14,833 nt of DNA from Synergistaceae bacterium UBA5560. Its GTDB lineage: Bacteria; Synergistota; Synergistia; Synergistales; Aminiphilaceae. Below are positions 5,552 to 13,600 of the stretch, piece after piece; the stretch's first letter is position 1; the number at the start of each line of letters is the position of its first letter. Under the pieces are notes generated by a model, which made no database searches, was not told the DNA's origin, and saw only the letters and a list, made by a program, of their open reading frames with translations. The stretch is from assembly GCA_002425685.1 (NCBI GenBank), contig DIMS01000040.1, forward strand, positions 18,027-32,859, read 5' to 3'. The position numbers were made by a program, and so were the translations under genes.

Positions 5552-6864
5552 GCGGCCTCCTCTTCGCCTCCTTCGCCGCGCTGCTCTGTCTCTCCGTTCC
5601 CATCGCGCTCTCCCTGGTGGGAGCCTCTCTTCTGGGCCTCGCCCTGAAGACGCCCATTCCCCTCTTCATCGTTCCTCAGCGCATGGTGGGGGGGATCAAT
5701 TCCTTTCCCCTCCTGGCCCTGATCTTCTTCATTCTCGCGGGGAACATCATGACCGAGGGAGGCGTCTCGAAAAAACTGGTGACTTTCGCAAATCTCTTCG
5801 TGGGCAAGGTCGCGGGGGGATTGGCCATCGTCTCCACGCTGGCGGCGATGTTCTTCGGCGCCATTTCGGGCTCCTCCGCCGCGACCACCGCCGCCATCGG
5901 GGCCATCATGATCCCCCACATGAAGGACGCGGGATACCGTCCCTCCTTTTCCGCAGCGGTCATCGCCAGCTCTGGCCTGCTGGGCCTTCTCATTCCTCCC
6001 AGCGGCACCATGATTCTCTACGCCATCATCACCGACGTGTCAATCCTCAAGCTCTTCGTGGGAGGTATCGTTCCGGGGATTTTTCTCGGCATCTCCCTCA
6101 TGGTCGTGGAGTACGGAATCTCGAAAAAACGGGGATACCGCACGGAAACCGCCGCCCAGAAGGCGGTGGGCACAACGGAACCGAAGAGCGCCGCCGCGCC
6201 GCCGGACAAAGGAAAGGCGTTCCGAGACAGCCTTTTCGCCCTCCTCTCGCCGGTGATCATCCTCGGCGGGATTTACTCCGGCATCTTCACGCCCACGGAA
6301 GCCGCCGGCATCGCGGTTCTCTACGGCCTGCTGGTGGGGCGCTTCGTCTACCGGGAGCTTTCCTGGAGCCGCATCGCCTCGGCCTGCTACAAATCCGCTT
6401 TGAGCGGCGCGGTGGTCATGTTCCTCATCGCCGCCGCCTCCATTTTCGCCTGGCTCCTGGCCACAAACCAGATCCCCCAGAAGTTCGTGAGCGTGGTCAC
6501 GTCCTTCTCCAAGGACCCCAAAACGGTGCTCCTGCTCATCAACATCACGCTGCTCATCGCCGGCACCTTCCTGGACAACGTGGCGGCCATCACGCTCCTC
6601 ACGCCCATCCTCTACCCCCTGATCGTCTCCCTGGGAATCGATCCGGTCTTCTTCGGCGTCCTCATGATCACCAACCTGGCCATCGGGCAGGTGACCCCTC
6701 CGGTGGGCATGAATCTCTTTGTGGCGGCCAACATCTCCGGTGTTCCTGTGGAGCACATCGCCCGGGAGGCGGTTCCCTTCGTGCTCGTCCTCGTGGCAGA
6801 CCTGATGGTGCTCACCTACGTTCCGGAACTCATCACCTTTTTGCCGAACCTGCTTCTCAAATGA
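5548..6864 (+). CDS. dctM: TRAP transporter large permease, DctM family
   Basis: The 438-residue polytopic protein is the ion-coupled transport subunit of the TRAP system and has the usual DctM length. Signature segments are FPLLALIFFILAGNIM near residue 50, FFGAISGSSAATTAAIGAIM (about 106-125), LLGLLIPPSGTMI (about 145-157), GGIYSGIFTPTEAAGIAVLYG in the second half, and IGQVTPPVGMNLFV near residue 380. These match the two inverted repeats with Ser/Thr/Pro-rich hairpins that form the Na+ and substrate sites. The hydrophilic stretch KKRGYRTETAAQKAV..DKGKAF (about 193-228) is the central cytoplasmic loop. The start ATG overlaps the dctQ stop (ATGA), which indicates translational coupling. An intrinsic terminator follows 38 nt after the stop. 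Confidence 0.96.
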   Translation: MSGLLFASFAALLCLSVPIALSLVGASLLGLALKTPIPLFIVPQRMVGGINSFPLLALIFFILAGNIMTEGGVSKKLVTFANLFVGKVAGGLAIVSTLAAMFFGAISGSSAATTAAIGAIMIPHMKDAGYRPSFSAAVIASSGLLGLLIPPSGTMILYAIITDVSILKLFVGGIVPGIFLGISLMVVEYGISKKRGYRTETAAQKAVGTTEPKSAAAPPDKGKAFRDSLFALLSPVIILGGIYSGIFTPTEAAGIAVLYGLLVGRFVYRELSWSRIASACYKSALSGAVVMFLIAAASIFAWLLATNQIPQKFVSVVTSFSKDPKTVLLLINITLLIAGTFLDNVAAITLLTPILYPLIVSLGIDPVFFGVLMITNLAIGQVTPPVGMNLFVAANISGVPVEHIAREAVPFVLVLVADLMVLTYVPELITFLPNLLLK

Positions 6865-6902
6865 CATCCGGGGCGCCTTTCGGCTCCCTCGGCCCTTTCC
6901 GT

Positions 6903-6939
6903 CGCGAAACCTTCCACCAGGGAGGTTTCGCGCTTTTTT
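6903..6939 (+). terminator. rho-independent terminator of the TRAP operon
   Basis: CGCGAAACCT (6903-6912) pairs perfectly with AGGTTTCGCG (6923-6932). The stem extends inward by one T-G and two C-G pairs to an ACCA loop (6916-6919), so it has about 13 bp, and C followed by six T residues (6934-6939) comes directly after. It lies 38 nt past the dctM stop. Confidence 0.92.
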
Positions 6940-6982
6940 CCCTCGCGGTGAGACATTGGATGCACTAAATCGAAGTTGGGGG

Positions 6983-6988
6983 TATAAT
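6983..6988 (+). promoter_or_regulatory. consensus -10 (TATAAT) for the second EamA gene
   Basis: A perfect TATAAT lies between the TRAP terminator and the EamA start at 7116. No good -35 is present at 16-18 nt; the nearest, TTGGAT at 6956-6961, is 21 nt away. The implied 5' leader of about 120 nt shows no recognisable riboswitch. Confidence 0.5.
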
Positions 6989-7115
6989 GCACCGGGACTG
7001 TACCGACGAGGAGATCCTACCCGGAAGCACGCCTTCCGCCGCGATGCGTCTTTCGTCCGATACGCCGCGCTTTCCACAGGGAAACGCCATCTTTCGAAAG
7101 AAGGTTTGAACATCC

Positions 7116-8057
7116 ATGACACTCGCGGGTCTTCTCCTCTGCGCCGGTACGGCCATCTGCTGGGCCTCGTCGCCGCTCCTCCTCCGGGAAGGCATGAAGA
7201 GCTTCTCCTACCAGGAAATCAACGCCGTGCGCTCTCTCGGCTTTCTCGGCGGATCCATCGTGGTCCTCCTGACGCTCCTGGGCACGTCCGCAACCTTCCC
7301 CACCTCGCCCTTTCTCCTGGGTGTCGTGTTCTGCAATGTCCTTCTCGGCAACATCCTCGGCGATGTGGCCTATTTCGCCGCCATCAAGAGCATCGGCGTG
7401 AGCCGTGCCGTGGCCATCTCCAGCGCCTATCCCCTTGTGGTGACCGCCGTTTCCTGGCTGTGGCTCGGCGAGCACATCACGCTCCATGTCCTGGCAGGAA
7501 CGGTGTGCATCGTCCTCGGCCTCGTCTTTCTGCGCATGGAAGGACACGACAGAGAACAACCGCAGGCCGCCACAAAGGGCTTTCTGCTCTCCATCCTGGC
7601 CGCTCTCTGCTGGGGCATCGGCATCCCCATCTCCAAGTGGCTCATCTCTTCCGCCGGCATGGACCCCGTGACCTTCAACTTCCTCCGGGCCCTGACGCTC
7701 GTCCCGCTCACCTGGGGTATCTGGCTCTCCTCCGCAAAGGGACGCCGGGAAGCAAAAAACTTCCTCTCCCGGCACGATGAAACCAGCAGGGGGGACAACG
7801 CGGTTTCCGCGGGGAAAACCCTTGCTCTGCGGCGTCTCAGCGTCGTTCTGGCAGGGGTTGTGGGGCTTTCTCTGGGAGGCGTGCTCTTCACGCTCTCGCT
7901 GCGGACGGCGCCGGTGTCGCTGGTGACACCCATCACCGCCACGAGCCCGTTTCTGACGGCCCTCTTTTCCTTCTTCGTCCTGCGGGAGCCCACCCGGGCC
8001 GTGCAGTGGGCGGGCATCGCCTTCATCGTGGGAGGATCCGCCGCCATCGGCATGTGA
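7116..8057 (+). CDS. DMT-superfamily permease, EamA type (copy 2)
   Basis: The 313-residue, ten-helix inner-membrane transporter has two EamA repeats (about residues 3-140 and 153-310) joined by a short cytoplasmic linker (about 142-150). A second hydrophilic insertion lies within repeat two (about 208-243; KGRREAKNF..AGKTLALRR). Conserved features are EINAVRSLGFLGG, GDVAYFAAIKSIGVSRA, SSAYPLVVTAVSWLWLGE, GIGIPISKWLISS and VTPITATSPFLTALFSFFVLRE. The ATG at 7116 has AGAAGG about 11 nt upstream. It shares the INAVR, GDxxxFxA, SAYPL and LGE landmarks with the EamA gene at 1189-2091, so the two are probably paralogues; the pair brackets the lyase-TRAP block. The substrate is unknown. It stands alone between a terminator and a hairpin. 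Confidence 0.92.
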   Translation: MTLAGLLLCAGTAICWASSPLLLREGMKSFSYQEINAVRSLGFLGGSIVVLLTLLGTSATFPTSPFLLGVVFCNVLLGNILGDVAYFAAIKSIGVSRAVAISSAYPLVVTAVSWLWLGEHITLHVLAGTVCIVLGLVFLRMEGHDREQPQAATKGFLLSILAALCWGIGIPISKWLISSAGMDPVTFNFLRALTLVPLTWGIWLSSAKGRREAKNFLSRHDETSRGDNAVSAGKTLALRRLSVVLAGVVGLSLGGVLFTLSLRTAPVSLVTPITATSPFLTALFSFFVLREPTRAVQWAGIAFIVGGSAAIGM

Positions 8058-8065
8058 GCATATGC

Positions 8066-8097
8066 GGGAGCCCCGCTCAGGTTCCGCAGGGGCTCCC
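8066..8097. terminator. perfect 9-bp hairpin between convergent genes
   Basis: GGGAGCCCC (8066-8074) and GGGGCTCCC (8089-8097) are exact reverse complements around a 14-nt loop. The hairpin starts 8 nt after the EamA stop and lies 49 nt from the end of the convergent EIIC-EAL gene. No T-run follows on either strand, so it would be an L-shaped or rho-assisted terminator, possibly serving both genes. Confidence 0.55.
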
Positions 8098-8145
8098 TGT
8101 CGTGCCGCACCCACCTCCGAATTCAGCTTTTCTGGAGAGACCGCT

Positions 8146-10260
8146 TCATCCGGAGATCCTCGAGACCCGCAGCAGTTCAAGAAATTCCTCGAAGGGAACC
8201 GCGGGGCTGTACAAATACCCCTGATAGTGCACGCAACCGAGCTGCTCCAGCGAGAGCTGCTCTTCCTTCGTTTCCACGCATTCTCCCATCACGATGAAAT
8301 TCAGCGCCCCGGAAAGAGAGACGATGGAACCGACGATATCGTTGCACCGGGAATTCCCGTTGATCTCCCGGACAAGGGATCCGTCGAGTTTCACCATGTC
8401 GAATTCGTTGCGCTGGAGATATTTCAGCGAGGTATGCCCCATGGAGAAATCGTCGATGACCAGGGGAAAACCCATGGCGCGGATACGTCGACTTTTCTGT
8501 TCCGTGGCGTGGTCGAAGACGAACGCCTTCTGTTCCGTCAGCTCCAGCCACAGGTCTCCCGGCTTAATCTCTTCTTTTTCGAAAAGCTCCCGGAGAAACT
8601 GCTCGAAGGTCTCCTCGCAGAAGGTGGTCGCCGTTATGTTGACGCAGGTCTTGAGCTGTCGTCCGCATACTCCGTGAAGGACGCCCGCATTTCTTGCGGC
8701 TATTCCGAGAACGTACCGCTCCAGTTCGTAGAGGGTCCCCGTCTCCTCCGCAAGGTGAATGATCAGGGGAGGGTACACCATGCCGAATGTCTCGTGGTTC
8801 CAGCGCAGGAGCGCCTCCGAGCCGACGCACTCCCCTCTGTTGTCGTACTGGGGCTGATAATGGAGCATGAGTGCTCCGTGTTTCATCGCATGTTTCAGGT
8901 CGGTGGCGAGCAATTTTGCGAAAAGCCCGAGGTGTCCCTCGATGTGTATCAAATCGACGGGCACACGTGTTTCCTCGCTCTTTTTGAGCACTCCCACCAG
9001 GTTTTTCATGTCCGCATCGGCATTCTTCGTTTTCCCCGTCTCGCAGAAGCGGATAAACGGTTTGTAGACGAGAATTCCCAGCGCGAGGTTCACCAGCTGG
9101 AGCACGCTCCCCATGGGTGAATCCGTGGCAAGATAGCCCCCGATCAGAATGGGAGTCGTCCAGCCGACCTCCCGGATCGGAAGGGGAACGACCCCGAGAG
9201 CCATGGCCCCGTAGGAGATGAGAAACACCAGAAGAGGGGTGAGGATGAACGGAAGGAAGAGGTAGACATTGTAGACGATGGGAAAGCCAAAGACCATCAG
9301 CTCGTTGATGTTGAACAACATGGGAACCACGGCGATCCGTGAAAGAGTCCTGTTTCCCCGGTCCCGGCCGAACAGGAGCAGCGCGGCAAGGAGACACAGA
9401 GTGCTGCCACATCCCCCCATCAAAACGAACACATCGATGAAGGTCTTGGAGACAATCTCCGAGGGAGGCTGCCCGTTCGTCGCAAGTGCCGCGTTGATTG
9501 CCGCGCCAGGTTCGAGAAATCTCTGGGCAACGCCCTCCAGGACATTGCTCCCGTGGATGCCGAAAAACCACATAAGGCCGGAGAGAAGGACAAAGAGCAG
9601 GCCGATCAGAAAGGGCCTTGCCGTGACGGAGAAAACCCTGCTCGTCATATTCACGAAGAAGTCGTTGAAGTTGGCGAAATGGAACACTTCCGTGAAAACA
9701 TAGCTGAACCCGCCGAACATGGCCACGGTGAAGACCGCGGGGATGACCACCGCGACGGCGCTGTTGAATTCCACGTCGGCGCCACCGGAATAGAGACGGA
9801 ACAGCGCCCATTTCCTTTTGCTCCAGTAGGTCATCAGGGAGGAGGAAACGCTCGCCGCGAAAATCGCGGTGAACATTCCCTTGACACCGAGCACGTCCAC
9901 GGCAATCCCTCTCTGGGGGGAGCCGGCGAGAATGGCAAAACAGGCGAGAGCGACCGCGGGAAAGCCGAAGGAGTGCATTTCCACGCCTCTCTGAAGACGG
10001 GCATGACTCATGCCAATGAAGACCGCCATGTACACCGACAGGATACCGGAGGTCGCGCCGAAGACAAGAGACAGAATATCCCGCAGCATCCCCGAGGCGA
10101 AATGCTCGAGAAAAGCCTGATAGGCGGGCAAGGGCAGGGATTGGAGGACAAGGGCAAAGGAGCCGATCAGCACGATCGGAATCGCCATGACGAGGCCGTT
10201 GCGGATGCTCCGGACGACAACCGGATTTTCCACCGCACTCAGCGCGGAGAACCAAGGCAC
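8146..10260 (-). CDS. PTS EIIC domain fused to an EAL c-di-GMP phosphodiesterase
   Basis: The 704-residue membrane protein has residues about 10-435 as a PTS EIIC domain of the cellobiose/lactose class and about 455-700 as a C-terminal cytoplasmic EAL domain. EIIC landmarks are RNGLVMAIPIVLIGSF, GIHGSN (234-239, His236), GGCGSTL (282-288) and NINE (317-320, Glu320). His236 and Glu320 are 84 residues apart, the spacing I recall for His250/Glu334 of the sugar site in B. cereus ChbC. EAL catalytic residues are all present: Glu482 (EALLRW), Asn541, Glu573 (ELTE), Asp603-Asp604, Lys624, Glu660 and Gln680 (QGYLYS), so c-di-GMP hydrolysis is likely. No EIIA, EIIB or GGDEF is encoded nearby. The GTG at 10260 is preferred because GGAAGGTGG lies 8 nt upstream; an ATG at 10350 adds 30 residues and a start at 10575 adds 105, neither EIIC-like. 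Function as a sugar-gated c-di-GMP sensor is inferred. Confidence 0.9.
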   Translation of the reverse strand: MPWFSALSAVENPVVVRSIRNGLVMAIPIVLIGSFALVLQSLPLPAYQAFLEHFASGMLRDILSLVFGATSGILSVYMAVFIGMSHARLQRGVEMHSFGFPAVALACFAILAGSPQRGIAVDVLGVKGMFTAIFAASVSSSLMTYWSKRKWALFRLYSGGADVEFNSAVAVVIPAVFTVAMFGGFSYVFTEVFHFANFNDFFVNMTSRVFSVTARPFLIGLLFVLLSGLMWFFGIHGSNVLEGVAQRFLEPGAAINAALATNGQPPSEIVSKTFIDVFVLMGGCGSTLCLLAALLLFGRDRGNRTLSRIAVVPMLFNINELMVFGFPIVYNVYLFLPFILTPLLVFLISYGAMALGVVPLPIREVGWTTPILIGGYLATDSPMGSVLQLVNLALGILVYKPFIRFCETGKTKNADADMKNLVGVLKKSEETRVPVDLIHIEGHLGLFAKLLATDLKHAMKHGALMLHYQPQYDNRGECVGSEALLRWNHETFGMVYPPLIIHLAEETGTLYELERYVLGIAARNAGVLHGVCGRQLKTCVNITATTFCEETFEQFLRELFEKEEIKPGDLWLELTEQKAFVFDHATEQKSRRIRAMGFPLVIDDFSMGHTSLKYLQRNEFDMVKLDGSLVREINGNSRCNDIVGSIVSLSGALNFIVMGECVETKEEQLSLEQLGCVHYQGYLYSPAVPFEEFLELLRVSRISG

Positions 10261-10607
10261 CGCGAGCACCACCTTCCGGAATGTCTTTTCCTGCCTCCAA
10301 AGTGTCGGAGAGAGCAAATCCCGACACGGAACCGCAACCACCCGTGTCATTCCGGAAGATCGAGCATTGGTTGTAAACGCGGGACGCAAAACCTCGCTCC
10401 CCCGACGAATCATCCCCCCACCCCGGAAAAAACAAACAGGGCGAGCGGTTCCGGAAAAGCATACCGAGACCACAGCAGCCCTATTTTCATCCTCCGCTTT
10501 TGTCTTGTAAAGTCCCTGAACAACGGCGTGATTCCTCACTGGGGAAATAATGACGGGCGGCTCCCGCCGGAACACCCTGCCCGAGTGCTTCCGTCCAGCA
10601 GACGGAG
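10261..10607 (-). other. 347-nt spacer between the RND gene and the EIIC-EAL gene
   Basis: No separate gene is seen. The EIIC-EAL frame stays open to 10575, but the extra translation is Arg/Gly/Pro-rich and resembles neither a signal peptide nor EIIC. On the minus strand a weak promoter match, TTTACA (10511-10506), 17 nt, GAAAAT (10488-10483), could drive the EIIC-EAL gene independently of the pump genes. Two short GC hairpins lie next to the pump stop codon. Confidence 0.4.
10550..10606 (-). terminator. weak terminator candidate after the RND pump gene
   Basis: Directly after the pump stop there is a 6-bp hairpin (TCCGTC 10590-10595 with GACGGA 10601-10606, 5-nt loop). A 5-bp GC hairpin follows (GGCGG 10556-10560 with CCGCC 10564-10568), and the minus strand then reads CGTCATTATTT. 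The stems are short and the T content is modest, so termination is likely partial at best. Confidence 0.3.
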
Positions 10608-13600
10608 TCAGAGATATCTTCCGTCCGCCCGGATTCTGAAAAAGATTCCGTACAGAACGGGAACGACGATGAGGGTCAGAAAGGTGCCTCCGAAGAGCCC
10701 TCCCATGATGGTGACCGCCATGGCCGCGTAGAGGGGATCCGTCACGAGCGGGGCCATGCCGAGAATGGTCGTTCCGGCCGCCATGATGACGGGGCGCATG
10801 CGGCTCACGGAAGCATCGAGGAGCGCTTTATACGGAGGTTTCCCCCCGGCGAGATCCAGTTCTATCTGATCGATGAGCACGATGGCGTTCTTGATGAGCA
10901 TCCCCGAAAGCCCCAGAAACCCCAGAATGGCCATAAATCCGAAGGGCTGTCCCGTCAGCAGGAGACCAGCGGTCACTCCCATGACGATCAGGGGCAGCAG
11001 CAGAAAAATGATGCACGAACGCCGGATCGAATCGAAAAGACAGACGAGGATCACGAACATGGACCCAAGGCAGAGCGGGAAGGATTTCTTCAGCGGGTCC
11101 CGGGCTTCTTTGGATTCCGCGTACTCCCCACCCCATTCCATGGTATAGCCCAGGGGAAGGGGAACAGCCTCGATCGCCTCCCGTATCCGGCGACGAAGAG
11201 GTTCGGCCAGTCCGACGAGAGGATTTGCCTGGACAGTGATGGTTTTCTGCCGGTTCCTTCGCTGGATCAAAGGATCCTCCCACATGAGATCGATGTAGGA
11301 AATCACCTGCTGGAGCGGGACATGCACCCCGGCGAGACTGCTCCAGACCTGGACGTTTTCCATGTTCTCCACTCCCTTGCGCTCTTCCTCCACGGGGCGG
11401 GAAATGATGGGAATCAATTCGGTTCCCTCCCGGAAGGTTCCCATCCTGCGCCCGCCGAAATTCCACTGGAGGGAACCGGCGAGATCCTGGCGCGTGCTCC
11501 CGGTACGTCGCGCCCGGTCCTCGGCAAAGACCGGGCGCGGAACAAGGAGGGACTGCCGCCAGTCGGTCCTCACGTCCCTGACGTTCGGATGCACCTTCAT
11601 GATCGCCTCCGTCCGCGTGGCCAATGCCTTGAGTTCCTTCACATCAGGTCCCCGAAACCGCACCTCCAGCGTGTATTCCTTGAACGGGCCCGACATGATA
11701 CGCATGCAGTGTGCTTCCGCATCGGGAAACGTCTCCCGCATGTACGCTTCGATCCGAAAAAGCAGATCCCCGATCTTCCGATAGTCCTCGACCTCGACAA
11801 GAAGCTGACCGTAACTCGAGTTGGCGTTCTCGTACCCGTAGGAGAGGATGAAACGGAGTGCACCCTCTCCTACGAAGGCGGAGACGTTCCGAACTCCCTC
11901 GAGAGCGCCCACGAAGCACTCGAGTTTTGCCATATCGCGGGATGTGTGTTCCAGATGGGTTCCCTGGGGTCTCCGAAAATTCACGTAAAAAAACGGCTGG
12001 GTAGTATGCGGAAAGAAGCTCAGTGGGATCTTTCCGAATCCGACAATCGCCAGAACCAGGAGCAGGAAAACCGCCGTCATCGTCACAATCCGATGGGACA
12101 GGCAGAGATGCACCGTGCGACGATAGACGCGGAACATGGTCTTGGCGTAAGGATCCGCTTCGTCCATGTTCTTGGGAACGGAAAGGTATTTCACGCAGAG
12201 CAGGGGCATCACCGTCACCGCAAGAATCCAACTCAGCATAAGCGAGAGAGCCATGACCTGAAACAAGGATCGGCAGAACTCGCTCACTCTTCCCGGCGCA
12301 AACCCGATCGCGCCGAAGGCCAGGATCGCCACCACCGTCGCGCCGAGTAGCGGCCATTGTGTCTCCCGTACCACCTCACAGGCCGCCTTTTCCCGCTCCT
12401 CGCCCTTTTCCAGACGAACCAGAATTCCGTCCGCAACGACAATGGCGTTGTCCACCAGCATCCCCAACGCCAGAACGAGCGCGCCCAAGGAGACTTTCTG
12501 AAGTTCGATGTCCAGAAGATACATGCCGACGAACGTCGCCAGAATCGTGAGCACCAGGAGAACACCGATGAGCACGCCGCTCTGGATTCCCATGAAGAGC
12601 ATCAGAAGCCCGATGACGACCCCGACGGATTCGATGAGGTTCACCACGAACTGATTGACCGACTCCGTCACGATGTCGCTCTGATAATAGATCGGCGTCA
12701 ACTCCATGCCGAGGGGAAGGGTGGACTCCAATGCGACGAGTCTCTCCTTTATGGTTCTTCCCACGGAGACCACATTCCCCCCGGCGACGACGGAAATGCC
12801 GAGACCGATGGCGGACTTTCCGTTGAACCGCAACATGTTCCTGGGCGGCTCCTCGTATCCCCTGGAGATGGTGGCCACATCACCCAGCCGAACCAGTCCG
12901 TCCCTGCCGCCGAGGCGAAGGTCCGCGAGCGCTTCCTCGCTGACGAAATCTCCCGTGGGAGCCACGCGGACATATTTCTCGCCCACATCCACCTTGCCGC
13001 TCTGCTGCACGAAATTCTGAGACTCCAGCGTCAGGCGGACACGCTCGGGCGAAATTCCCAGTTCGGCGAGGCGCGCTCTCTTGAACTCAACATAGAGCAC
13101 TTCCTGCTGTGTTCCCCAAAAGCTGACCTTGGCCACACCCTCACAGAGCAGAAACTCGTTTTTCAGAAATTCCGCGTAGTCCTTGAGTTGCGCATAGGTG
13201 AACCCTTCACCGGTAAGCGCGAAAAACAGGCCGTAAACATCCCCGAAATCGTCGTTCACCACGGAGGGCCCCGCTCCGGAGGGTAGCCGTCCCTGCAGGT
13301 CTCCGATCTTGCGCCGCAATTCATCCCAAATCTGAGGAAGGTCCCTCGTCTTGAATTGCTCCTTTATTTCCACGTAAACAATGGAGAGGCCTTCCTGGGA
13401 CGTGGAATACGTTCTTCGCACCTGCCCCATGGATTGAATTGCCTCCTCGACACGATCCGTGACCTTTTCCTCCACTTCCTCGGGGCCTGCACCCGGATAG
13501 GGAGTTTTCACCAGAGCGGTCTTGATGGTGAAATTCGGATATTCCAATCTTCCCAGCTTCTGGTACGCAAAAAGACCGGCCGCAACGAGAACCGTCATCA

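Noticed and set aside
6956..6988. TTGGAT plus TATAAT as a complete sigma70 promoter for the second EamA gene
   Set aside because: The spacer is 21 nt, too long for a normal sigma70 promoter; only the -10 is reported.
10375..10395. Plus-strand GGGACGCAAAACC resembling the GGGACGCAAAGCC core of the c-di-GMP-I (GEMM) riboswitch, next to an EAL gene
   Set aside because: It is on the strand opposite to the EIIC-EAL gene, no second GEMM arm (GCAAACC box or tetraloop receptor) is seen, and no plus-strand gene follows.
11322..13286. Long plus-strand frames opposite the RND pump gene
   Set aside because: Their translations are low-complexity and Arg/His-rich, while the minus-strand pump is an unbroken, fully conserved protein.
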